This document shows, piece after piece, positions 1-6,704 of a DNA stretch of 9,998 nucleotides. Where the stretch lies: positions 1 through 9,998 of the forward strand of contig CANHGA010000056.1 in assembly GCA_947460085.1 (NCBI GenBank), given 5' to 3'. The notes beneath the pieces are model-generated. The model searched no databases. It saw nothing but the letters and a program-made list of their open reading frames with translations, and had not been told where the DNA came from. How positions within the stretch are numbered: position 1 is the first letter of the stretch; each line of letters starts with the position of its first letter. The position numbers were made by a program, and so were the translations under genes. Source of the stretch: Synechococcaceae cyanobacterium (lineage in GTDB: Bacteria; Cyanobacteriota; Cyanobacteriia; PCC-6307; Cyanobiaceae).

Positions 1-16
1 CCAGCTGACCAAGCCG

Positions 17-2347
17 ATGAAGTTCACGGTCGCCGACCTGCTCGACCAGCTTCCCGCCGAAGAAGCCCTGCCCATTGCCAAGCTGGAAAAGGCGCTTGGC
101 CTCAGCCAAAAAGCCGAGAAGCAGCAACTGCGAATCGGTGTGGATGGCCTGATCAAGCTTGGGGTTGTCCAGGAAATTGAAGACGGCATCCAACGCCGGG
201 AAGACCCGGAGCTGATTCCCGCCAGGTTGCGGTGCTCGAGCAAGGGCTTTTGCTTTGCCCTGCGGGAGGACGGCGGCGAGGACATTTACATCCGCGACCA
301 CCAGCTCAACCACGCTTGGAATGGCGACAGGGTGCTGGTGAAAGTGACCCGCGAGGGGGGACGCCGCCGCTCCCCCGAAGGTGGCGTTCAGTGCATTCTC
401 GAGCGCCGCACCGCCTCCCTGCTCGCCCAGGTGGAACAGCAAGAATCCCGCCTGGTGGCGACTCCCCTTGACGACAGATTGCTCACCAGGATTGAGCTGC
501 CCGAAGGCGACGCCCAACACCTCGATCCAGAGAGCACCTCTGTGGTGGAAGTCTTGGTGGATCGCTACCCCGTTGGCCAGTTTTCGCCCCAGGGCCACGT
601 GGCCAGGCAGCTGCCGGTCAAAGGAGGGGAGGCCGCCGATCTCGACCTTCTCCTCACTAAGCATCACCTGCATGAACGGGCCCCTGCTCCGCGGGCCACG
701 CTGAAAGCCCTAGCCGCCAAGGACCGAGCCGACCTGACCGCCCAACCAGCGCTGTTGCTCCAGGGGTGGTCGGGCAAGGAGGCCCCTGGCGGGACGGCCA
801 TCTGCCTGGAAGAGCGGGAAGGCGGCTGGACCCTTTGGGTTCACAGCCCTGCGGTGGCTGAGCGGGTGGGCCTGGGCTCCGCCCTCGACCTCTGGCTGCG
901 CGACCAGGGCGAGGCGCTCTGTGTGGGTCGTCAGTGGCTGCCCCTACTCCCATCTGCCCTTGCCAAGGCGGCGGCCTTCAGTGCCGGCGAGGACCAGGAC
1001 GCCCTCTCCGTAGCCCTTGAGCTCGATGCCGAAGGCACGTTGGAGCACTACCGCTTCTGCCGCAGTCGGATCAAACCCGTCGCCACGGTCGATGCTGCGG
1101 CCCTAACGGCCCTGGCGGAACGCAAGCCCAAGAGCCGCACGGTGCCGGCTGCCCTGAAAACCATCAAAGACCACCTGCAGCAACTGGACAACCTGGTAGC
1201 CGTGGCGGATCTCCTGCACGGGCAACGGCTCTCCCAGGGATCCATCGACCTGGATCTCGGTCTCCCCGCCATTGAGAGCCTGGGTGATTTGGCCGTTCCC
1301 GGCCCAGACAGCCCCCAGCACGGCTGGTTTGTCCAACTGCCAATGCACCACCCCATGGCCCTGGTGCGGGAGTGCGTTCTGGTGGCAGAGCGGGCCCTCG
1401 GCCAACACCTCTCAGCCCTGTCCCTGCCAGCGCTGTTTGCCACCAACGCCGCTGCCGATCCCAACGACCTCAACGACGTTGCCAAGGCTGCCCTGGCCCT
1501 GGACATTCCCCTGGAACTCAGCGAAGAGGGTGATGCCAGCGCTGCCGAATTGGCCGCTGCTTTTGCCACCACCGATCGCAACCGGGCCCTGCAACAACAA
1601 CTGCAGGGAGCCCTCAAGCCAATTCTTTTGGCGAGCGAAACCGGAGACCATGCCCTCGCTGGCCTCAAGGGCGACGGGGCAGCCCTGGCCCCTTGGTGCT
1701 CACCGACGCTCCACTACGCCGATCTCTGGAACCAGCATGTTTTGGTACTGCTACTCACCGAGGGCAAGGATCGCCCCAGTGTGCGCCACAAAACCAGTGT
1801 GGACCTGAGCTCTGATGCCTGCATCGGCGCCATCGATTGGCCCCTGCTGGCCCCCAGTGGCCTGACCCCCTACAAGGAAGCCCTCGAGCATGGCCTGGTG
1901 CAACGGCTCAACGGCCGGGTGCGGTTCATGGTCGAACTCCACAAGGATCTGCTGTCAATGGCCCAGGCACGGCAGGCCGAACCCCTGGTGGGCCAGGTGC
2001 TGCCTGGGGTGATTAGTGGGGTTCAGAGCTACGGCTTCTTTGTGGAGGTGCCCCCCTCCCAGGTAGAAGGCCTGGTGCATGTGAGTTCCCTCAAGGACGA
2101 CTGGTACGAGTACCGCTCCCGCCAGAACCGCCTCGTGGGCCGCAAAAACCGACGCACCTACAGGCTCGGCGACCAGGTCGAGGTGGAGATCCAAAAGGTT
2201 GATCCCCTACGCCATCAAATTGATTTGGCCGTCGTCCTACCCGAGGGGGCTGATGGTGATGCCAGTGAAACCGAGTCCGTTGAAAACGAGTCCTTCGTCG
2301 GCCAAGACGACCCCTTTGCCCCCATTCCTGTGATCACCGAGGCCTGA
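17..2347 (+). CDS. RNase R/II-family (RNB) protein with degenerate active site, possibly Zam-like
   Basis: 776 residues, typical of RNase R. Domain order: an N-terminal helical, winged-helix-like part (about 1-65), a cold-shock/OB domain (about 68-140, with GFCFALREDGGEDIYI), a divergent RNB domain (about 240-600) and an RNase R-type C-terminal S1 domain (about 655-740, with SYGFFVEV, EGLVHVSSLKDDWYEY and YRLGD). The last 35 residues are acidic. Active family members carry a D-x5-D-x-D-D-A loop that binds the catalytic metals. Here the aligned loop (residues 251-262, WSGKEAPGGTAI) has no Asp, and the later SPIRxY motif reads CSPTLHYADL (561-570), losing the arginine. Flanking family blocks such as WVHSPAVAERVGLGSALDL (274-292) remain, so the homology is clear. 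I infer an RNA-binding protein without exonuclease activity. Cyanobacteria have a second RNase II-like protein, Zam, linked in Synechocystis to acetazolamide resistance; assignment to Zam is from memory and tentative. The ATG at 17 has no clear ribosome site and its frame is open to the window edge, so the start could lie upstream. It ends 5 bases before ubiX. Confidence 0.92.
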   Translation: MKFTVADLLDQLPAEEALPIAKLEKALGLSQKAEKQQLRIGVDGLIKLGVVQEIEDGIQRREDPELIPARLRCSSKGFCFALREDGGEDIYIRDHQLNHAWNGDRVLVKVTREGGRRRSPEGGVQCILERRTASLLAQVEQQESRLVATPLDDRLLTRIELPEGDAQHLDPESTSVVEVLVDRYPVGQFSPQGHVARQLPVKGGEAADLDLLLTKHHLHERAPAPRATLKALAAKDRADLTAQPALLLQGWSGKEAPGGTAICLEEREGGWTLWVHSPAVAERVGLGSALDLWLRDQGEALCVGRQWLPLLPSALAKAAAFSAGEDQDALSVALELDAEGTLEHYRFCRSRIKPVATVDAAALTALAERKPKSRTVPAALKTIKDHLQQLDNLVAVADLLHGQRLSQGSIDLDLGLPAIESLGDLAVPGPDSPQHGWFVQLPMHHPMALVRECVLVAERALGQHLSALSLPALFATNAAADPNDLNDVAKAALALDIPLELSEEGDASAAELAAAFATTDRNRALQQQLQGALKPILLASETGDHALAGLKGDGAALAPWCSPTLHYADLWNQHVLVLLLTEGKDRPSVRHKTSVDLSSDACIGAIDWPLLAPSGLTPYKEALEHGLVQRLNGRVRFMVELHKDLLSMAQARQAEPLVGQVLPGVISGVQSYGFFVEVPPSQVEGLVHVSSLKDDWYEYRSRQNRLVGRKNRRTYRLGDQVEVEIQKVDPLRHQIDLAVVLPEGADGDASETESVENESFVGQDDPFAPIPVITEA

Positions 2348-2352
2348 ACCCA

Positions 2353-3003
2353 GTGTCCGCGGCCGATCCCATCGTTTTAGCCATCTCTGGGGCCTCGGCC
2401 CAACCCCTGGCCCAGCGGGCGCTCCAGCTGTTGCTGGAGGCCGGTGAAACAGTGGAAGTGGTGACCTCCAAGGGAGCCATTGGGGTGTGGCAAGCCGAGC
2501 TCGGCATCCGGGTACCCCTCGAACCGCGAGCCCAGGAAGCGTTTTGGCGGGAGCGCACGGGGATGGCGGGGGGCCAGTTGCGTTGCCATCGCTGGAGTGA
2601 CCAGTCGGTGGGCATCGCCAGCGGTAGCTTTCGCACCAAGGGAATGGTGATCCTGCCCGCCTCGATGGGCACGGTGGGTCGGATCGCCTCGGGGGTGGCC
2701 TTGGACCTGGTGGAAAGGGCCGCCGATGTGCACCTCAAGGAAGGCAGACCCCTGGTGATTTGTCCGCGGGAAACCCCCTGGAACCTGATCCACCTGCGCA
2801 ATCTCACCACCCTGGCTGAAGCCGGGGCCCGCATCGCCCCCCCCGTGCCTGCCTGGTATCACCAGCCCCAGTCGATTGAGGACATGGTGGATTTTTTGGT
2901 GATCCGCGTCTTCGATGTACTCGGCTACGACCTGGGCAACCTCAACCGTTGGCAGGGAGCCCTAGGCCGCCCAAACTCGGCACAAGCCGATCAGGCCGAG
3001 TAG
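2353..3003 (+). CDS. ubiX: Flavin prenyltransferase UbiX
   Basis: UbiX joins a dimethylallyl group from dimethylallyl phosphate to FMN, giving the prenylated FMN cofactor of UbiD-type decarboxylases. In cyanobacteria this most likely serves decarboxylation of the prenylated 4-hydroxybenzoate precursor of plastoquinone. The 216-residue product has the usual family length and motifs: the N-terminal nucleotide-binding ISGAS (11-15), then ASGSFRTKGMVILPASMGTVGRI in two parts (89-100 and 101-111), ERAADVHLKE (121-130), PRETPWNLIHLRN (138-150) and PPVPAWYHQP (163-172). Residues E49, K129, E140, Y169, R185 and W200 coincide with positions I remember as active-site residues in the Pseudomonas enzyme. 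The family GASG turn reads GASA here. The start is GTG, 5 bases after the stop of the RNB gene, which suggests translational coupling. No partner ubiD lies in the window. Confidence 0.95.
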   Translation: MSAADPIVLAISGASAQPLAQRALQLLLEAGETVEVVTSKGAIGVWQAELGIRVPLEPRAQEAFWRERTGMAGGQLRCHRWSDQSVGIASGSFRTKGMVILPASMGTVGRIASGVALDLVERAADVHLKEGRPLVICPRETPWNLIHLRNLTTLAEAGARIAPPVPAWYHQPQSIEDMVDFLVIRVFDVLGYDLGNLNRWQGALGRPNSAQADQAE

Positions 3004-3024
3004 CCCCCACCCGATACCCCTGCT

Positions 3025-3555
3025 GTGCTTCTGCTGCAACGGCTATTGCTGCTTCCCCTGCTGGCTCCGTTGCTAGTCGTTGTGTTGGTTGGGGCGATCA
3101 ACCCCAGGCCGCTAGTGGCCCTGCGCCTGCTCACCTGGACCTCACCAACGCTGTCGATCGGGCTTTGGCTGAGCATCGCCGCCGGGGGCGGGGCGGCGAT
3201 CAGTGCGGCCGCCACTGGCCTTGCCCTGCGCCTGGACCCAGGCGCTCAGGGCCTGCCAACCCGTCGCCCGACCAATCAAGCCGGACTGCCAGACGACGGG
3301 ATCTGGCCGGATGTTGAGAGCCCAGCCAAGGCCCCAGCCAAGCGCCAATCCAAAGAACGATCCAACGGGCCATCACGGAACCCCTTTCAACCAGGTCCAT
3401 CCCGGGCGCCAGGAGAACCAGCACCCACGGTGGCTGTGCCTTTTCGGGTGATTCGCAAAGCCCAAACCCCCAGCGCACCCCCTCCCCATGCCCCCGAAGC
3501 CAAAGCAACCGCCGTAGGCGATGGCTGGGATCAGGCCGCCAGCGACGACTGGTAA
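3025..3555 (+). CDS. Hypothetical two-helix membrane protein with proline-rich tail
   Basis: I do not recognise a named family. The 176-residue product starts at a GTG 21 bases after the ubiX stop. It has two hydrophobic segments, residues about 5-24 (Leu/Val-rich) and about 42-68 (small residues, several glycines), joined by a short loop with NPRPLVALR. The remaining 110 residues are polar and rich in Pro, Ala, Lys and Arg, so they are probably disordered, presumably in the cytoplasm. Within this tail two blocks look like short linear motifs: PTVAVPFRVIRK (134-145) and the terminal GWDQAASDDW (167-176). The Trp/Asp ending resembles that of other small cyanobacterial membrane proteins, which is a recollection only. 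Codon use matches the neighbours and the frame is open throughout. It probably shares a transcript with the RNB gene and ubiX. Function unknown. Confidence 0.78.
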   Translation: MLLLQRLLLLPLLAPLLVVVLVGAINPRPLVALRLLTWTSPTLSIGLWLSIAAGGGAAISAAATGLALRLDPGAQGLPTRRPTNQAGLPDDGIWPDVESPAKAPAKRQSKERSNGPSRNPFQPGPSRAPGEPAPTVAVPFRVIRKAQTPSAPPPHAPEAKATAVGDGWDQAASDDW

Positions 3556-3574
3556 AGCCCAGATACCGCCTGGA

Positions 3575-3593
3575 GGTGGGGCACCCCCTCACC
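3575..3593 (+). terminator. Possible hairpin after the membrane-protein gene
   Basis: Starting 19 bases after the stop at 3555, GGTGGGG (3575-3581) can pair with CCTCACC (3587-3593) around a 5-base loop, with one G-T pair. No T run follows, so it is not a textbook intrinsic terminator. It could weaken read-through or protect a 3' end. The position between two genes is the main reason to list it. Confidence 0.25.
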
Positions 3594-3613
3594 CATCGAG
3601 CCGCCAACTATCA

Positions 3614-3639
3614 AGCTGGGCACTCTCTAGCTGGGCACT
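3614..3639. repeat. 11-bp tandem-spaced direct repeat upstream of the DUF2996 gene
   Basis: AGCTGGGCACT occurs at 3614-3624 and again, identical, at 3629-3639, a 15-base period. The second copy ends three bases before a possible -10 element at 3643-3648, so the pair covers roughly the -35 region. It could be a paired binding site or the result of local slippage. The repeat itself is certain; a regulatory role is inference. Confidence 0.55.
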
Positions 3640-3642
3640 GGC

Positions 3643-3648
3643 TAAAGT
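3643..3648 (+). promoter_or_regulatory. Possible -10 element for the DUF2996 gene
   Basis: TAAAGT fits the TANNNT pattern of cyanobacterial housekeeping promoters and lies 30 bases before the GTG at 3679, in the longest plus-strand intergenic spacer of the window. No recognisable -35 box is seen at the usual distance; the direct repeat occupies that place. A six-base match of this kind occurs easily by chance. Confidence 0.22.
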
Positions 3649-3678
3649 GAAAGGGTGATGCCTTGAGGGCCTGTAACG

Positions 3679-4113
3679 GTGAGCGATTCCGCCAGTTCTG
3701 CCCCCCAGCCGGTTGAGAGCAGCCCCGCTGCCGCCCCCAAAGTCAAACCCCCGGCCCCTGAAGACAAGCCCTTTGCCGAGTTCGTGCCGCAACTGTTGTT
3801 GCCGGCCCTCGCCAAGGAGATTGAAAGCTACGGAGGACCAGCTGCGGAGCTGAGTTTTGAACAGGGTCCGATGCCCGTGGTCGGCATGGCCTGCTGGATG
3901 GTGAAGGGTTGCCTGCCTGGGGAACGCCGGTTCTGGCTCTGTTTCACAGCAGACGACATCAACGCCTCCAAAACCGTGGTGATTGCCGAAGCCGGTAGCG
4001 AACCGAGCCTGTTGGAGTCGTTTTTGATCGACGAAAAACGGATGAGCTTGGCCCTGATCGTTTCCCGGTTGGTGCAAAGGCTTAACGGCCAGAAATGGCT
4101 GGGCCCGAACTGA
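3679..4113 (+). CDS. DUF2996 family protein
   Basis: A 144-residue soluble protein matching the DUF2996 family, which I know only from cyanobacteria and whose function is unknown. The N-terminal 30 residues are rich in Ser, Pro, Ala and Lys and probably disordered. The family core begins at PEDKPFAEFVPQLLLPAL (about 32-49) and ends with the characteristic LESFLIDEKRMSLALIVSRL followed by VQRLNGQKWLGPN at the C-terminus. The middle contains RRFWLCFTADDINASKTVVI, a beta-rich stretch. The start is GTG at 3679; no better start lies downstream before the conserved core. It stands 48 bases upstream of acsF on the same strand and may be co-transcribed with it. That neighbourhood hints at, but does not show, a photosynthesis-related role. 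Confidence 0.92.
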   Translation: MSDSASSAPQPVESSPAAAPKVKPPAPEDKPFAEFVPQLLLPALAKEIESYGGPAAELSFEQGPMPVVGMACWMVKGCLPGERRFWLCFTADDINASKTVVIAEAGSEPSLLESFLIDEKRMSLALIVSRLVQRLNGQKWLGPN

Positions 4114-4161
4114 CGGCAGCTCCCTCTACGATGCACCGACTGCCTTAAGCCGCAACGCGCG

Positions 4162-5274
4162 ATGGTGCCTCCCGCTGCTACAGCCGAAGCCAAGACCAGC
4201 CAAGCCCAGGGGCTAGGGGCAGTCGGAACCCCCGACGCACCGGCGACCAAGGATCCAGCCCGGGACACGATCCTCACCCCTCGCTTCTACACCACGGATT
4301 TCGACGCCATGGCGGCGATGGATCTGCGGCCCAACGAGGTTGAGCTCGAAGCCATATGCGAGGAGTTTCGTAAGGATTACAACCGGCACCACTTCGTCCG
4401 CAACGAAGATTTTGACGGCGCCGCCGATCAACTGGATCCCAAAACCCGCCAGGTCTTTGTTGAGTTCCTCGAGCAGAGCTGCACGTCGGAGTTTTCAGGC
4501 TTCCTGCTCTACAAGGAATTGAGCCGCCGCATCAAGGATAAAAACCCCCTGCTAGCTGAGTGCTTCGCCCACATGGCCCGCGATGAGGCCCGCCATGCAG
4601 GCTTTCTCAACAAGTCGATGAGCGATTTCGGGCTCCAGCTCGACCTGGGCTTCCTCACCGCCAACAAGTCCTACACCTTCTTCAAACCGAAGTTCATCTT
4701 TTACGCCACCTATCTTTCTGAGAAAATTGGCTACTGGCGCTATATCGCCATCTACCGCCACCTCGAGCAGCACCCCGAGAGCAAGATCTTCCCGATCTTC
4801 AACTTCTTTGAAAACTGGTGCCAGGACGAGAACCGCCACGGCGATTTCTTCGATGCCTTGATGAAGTCCCAACCCGACACCGTACGGGGCCTGCGGGCAA
4901 GGCTTTGGTGCCGCTTCTTCCTGCTGGCAGTTTTTGCCACCATGTACGTGCGGGACGTGGCCCGCAAGGAGTTCTATGAGGCCCTCGGTCTTGATGCCCG
5001 CGAGTACGACAAGCTCGTGATCGCCAAGACCAACGAAACCACAGCCCGGGTGTTCCCCGTGGTCCTCAACGTGGACCACCCCAAGTTCTACATCCGCTTG
5101 GAGAGGCTCGTCAGCAACAACAACGCCCTGGCCGCAACCGATGCCAGCAAGGCACCAGGGGCGCTGAAGGTCCTGCGCAAGCTGCCCTATTGGGCCGCCA
5201 ACGGTGTTGAGATGGCCAAGCTGTTCTTGATGGCTCCCATCCGCAGCGACGCCTTCCAACCCGCCATTCGCTGA
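4162..5274 (+). CDS. acsF: Mg-protoporphyrin IX monomethyl ester (oxidative) cyclase AcsF
   Basis: The oxygen-dependent cyclase that forms the isocyclic fifth ring of chlorophyll, turning Mg-protoporphyrin IX monomethyl ester into divinyl protochlorophyllide. The 370-residue length fits the family (about 350-370). Conserved blocks start at ETILTPRFYTTDF-like DTILTPRFYTTDF (35-47). The di-iron ligands are visible: E110 in TSEFSGFLLYKEL, E142 and H145 in DEARH, E217 in FFENW, and E223 and H226 in DENRH. The blocks YTFFKPKFIFYATYLSEKIG (171-190) and WCRFFLLAVFATMYVRDVAR (249-268) are also typical. The first 34 residues, Ala/Pro-rich, are variable in the family. ATG at 4162; a TACGAT sequence 29 bases upstream could be a -10 element but has no -35 partner. 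The gene ends 6 bases before tldD, so it likely leads the acsF-tldD-tldE-fmt run. The oxygen-independent BchE-type enzyme is not in the window. Confidence 0.98.
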   Translation: MVPPAATAEAKTSQAQGLGAVGTPDAPATKDPARDTILTPRFYTTDFDAMAAMDLRPNEVELEAICEEFRKDYNRHHFVRNEDFDGAADQLDPKTRQVFVEFLEQSCTSEFSGFLLYKELSRRIKDKNPLLAECFAHMARDEARHAGFLNKSMSDFGLQLDLGFLTANKSYTFFKPKFIFYATYLSEKIGYWRYIAIYRHLEQHPESKIFPIFNFFENWCQDENRHGDFFDALMKSQPDTVRGLRARLWCRFFLLAVFATMYVRDVARKEFYEALGLDAREYDKLVIAKTNETTARVFPVVLNVDHPKFYIRLERLVSNNNALAATDASKAPGALKVLRKLPYWAANGVEMAKLFLMAPIRSDAFQPAIR

Positions 5275-5280
5275 CGCGGA

Positions 5281-6702
5281 GTGGTCCTATCCCCCCTGGC
5301 CGGCGGTTTTGACACCACCTGGCGTTCCAGGCTGGAAAGCCTTCTTTCCAGCGGCCGTGGCAGCGGCGCCGATCTCGTCGAAGTCTTTCTTGAGCGCACT
5401 GACCACATCGGTCTGTTAGCCGAGCAGGACACCATCACCAGTGTCAGCCCGGCATTCGGCATGGGAGCGGGCATTCGGGTGTTCCGCGGCGATCGCGACG
5501 GCTTTGTCAGTACCAATGACCTCAGTGATGCTGGTCTGCTCCATGCCCTGGAACAGGCCCTGGGCATGCTCGGCCTAGCGCCCATAGCCTCAGCCGTTGG
5601 CAGCTTTGAAGGCCTCAAGGATTTGCGGGATTTCGGTGCCAGCAAAACCGATTGGCTCCAGCGTTGCCCGGAAATACAAGAGGCCACAGGCACCTTGCTG
5701 GAGGGCACCGCAGCCCTCGAGCGCCATGGCCATCATCTGCAAGCCCGCCGCGGCAGCTACGCCCGCGATTGGCAGGAGGTGCTAGCCGCTGCCAGTGATG
5801 GCACCTTTGCCCGCGACATTCGTCTGCACCAATCCCTCGGCCTCAACGTGCTGGCCGCCGATGGGGACCACCGGGCCGGCCTGGGCCGCCGCTACGGCAC
5901 CTCGGGCCGCCCGGACGATCTGCGCCAGTGGGATGCGGATGGCTCGGCCCAGGAGGTGTGCTCCAGTGCCGGAACCATGCTCTATGCCGACTACGTGGAA
6001 GCCGGACAGATGCCTGCGGTGCTCGCCAACCGCTTTGGCGGGGTGATCTTCCACGAAGCCTGCGGCCATCTGCTTGAAACCACCCAAGTCGAACGGGGCA
6101 CCACCCCCTTTGCCGACAAGGTGGGGGATTTGATTGCCCATGAGGCCGTGACCGCCATCGACGAGGGCCTCAGCGATGGGGCCTTTGGTTCCCTTTGCAT
6201 GGATGACGAAGGCATGGAGCCCCAGCGCACGGTGTTAATTGAGAACGGTGTGCTGAAGCGTTTCCTCAGCGATCGAGCCGGGGAATTGCGCACCGGCCAT
6301 GCCCGCACCGGCAGCGGTCACCGCCAGGGCCATTCGTTTGCGGCCGCCAGCCGCATGCGCAACACCTTTATTGCCGCAGGACCCCATAGCCCCGATGAGC
6401 TGATCGCCTCGGTGGATCAAGGCCTCTACTGCAAATCGATGGGTGGTGGCAGCGTGGGCCCCACCGGCCAGTTCAATTTCGCCGTGGAAGAGGGCTATTT
6501 GATCGAAGACGGCAAACTCACCAAACCGGTGAAGGGGGCCACCTTGATTGGCGAAGCCAAGGAGGTGATGCCTCGGATTTCGATGTGCGCCAACGACCTC
6601 GAGCTGGCCGCCGGCTTCTGCGGTTCGGTGAGCGGCAGCATCTTTGTCACCGTGGGCCAACCCCACATCAAGGTGGATTCCATCACCGTGGGGGGCCGCT
6701 AA
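5281..6702 (+). CDS. tldD: Zinc metalloprotease subunit TldD
   Basis: The catalytic subunit of the TldD/TldE heterodimeric protease, which in Escherichia coli trims the microcin B17 precursor and degrades the antitoxin CcdA by cutting unfolded peptides. The 473-residue product has the N-terminal family domain (about 15-220) and the C-terminal peptidase U62 domain. The zinc motif is HEACGH (258-263) in the HExxxH form, and the third ligand is probably C447 in GFCGSVSGSIFVTVGQP (445-461). Other family blocks are FGGVIFHEA, GMEPQRTVLIENGVLKRFLS (311-330) and GGGSVGPTGQFNFAV. The start is GTG at 5281, 6 bases after the acsF stop; GGAG at 5278-5281 overlaps the start codon, so a usual ribosome site is lacking and coupling to acsF is likely. 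It ends 2 bases before tldE. The native substrate in cyanobacteria is unknown to me. Confidence 0.97.
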   Translation: MVLSPLAGGFDTTWRSRLESLLSSGRGSGADLVEVFLERTDHIGLLAEQDTITSVSPAFGMGAGIRVFRGDRDGFVSTNDLSDAGLLHALEQALGMLGLAPIASAVGSFEGLKDLRDFGASKTDWLQRCPEIQEATGTLLEGTAALERHGHHLQARRGSYARDWQEVLAAASDGTFARDIRLHQSLGLNVLAADGDHRAGLGRRYGTSGRPDDLRQWDADGSAQEVCSSAGTMLYADYVEAGQMPAVLANRFGGVIFHEACGHLLETTQVERGTTPFADKVGDLIAHEAVTAIDEGLSDGAFGSLCMDDEGMEPQRTVLIENGVLKRFLSDRAGELRTGHARTGSGHRQGHSFAAASRMRNTFIAAGPHSPDELIASVDQGLYCKSMGGGSVGPTGQFNFAVEEGYLIEDGKLTKPVKGATLIGEAKEVMPRISMCANDLELAAGFCGSVSGSIFVTVGQPHIKVDSITVGGR

Positions 6703-6704
6703 CC

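Noticed and set aside
1048..1668. 206-codon minus-strand frame and a 178-codon plus-strand frame (1272-1808) inside the RNB gene
   Set aside because: Arg/Ser- and Pro/Trp-rich products, typical of off-frame reading of GC-rich genes. The RNB frame is supported by homology on both sides.
17..2347. RNB gene as a decaying pseudogene
   Set aside because: The 776-codon frame is uninterrupted, its codon use matches the neighbours and the cold-shock and S1 domains are well conserved, which points to a maintained protein that lost catalysis.
4127..4132. TACGAT as the acsF -10 element
   Set aside because: The six bases fit the loose pattern but there is no -35 partner or extended -10, and the 48-base gap after the DUF2996 gene is compatible with co-transcription. 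It is mentioned only in the acsF entry.
4552..5259. 235-codon open frame on the minus strand, antisense to acsF
   Set aside because: It lies wholly opposite a gene with clear di-iron motifs; its protein is repetitive in Gly, Val, Glu and His and matches no family. Long antisense frames are expected in GC-rich coding DNA.
6585..6704. Upstream extension of the tldE frame by 40 codons
   Set aside because: It overlaps the conserved C-terminus of tldD and encodes an Arg-rich stretch absent from the family. The ATG at 6705 is well placed.
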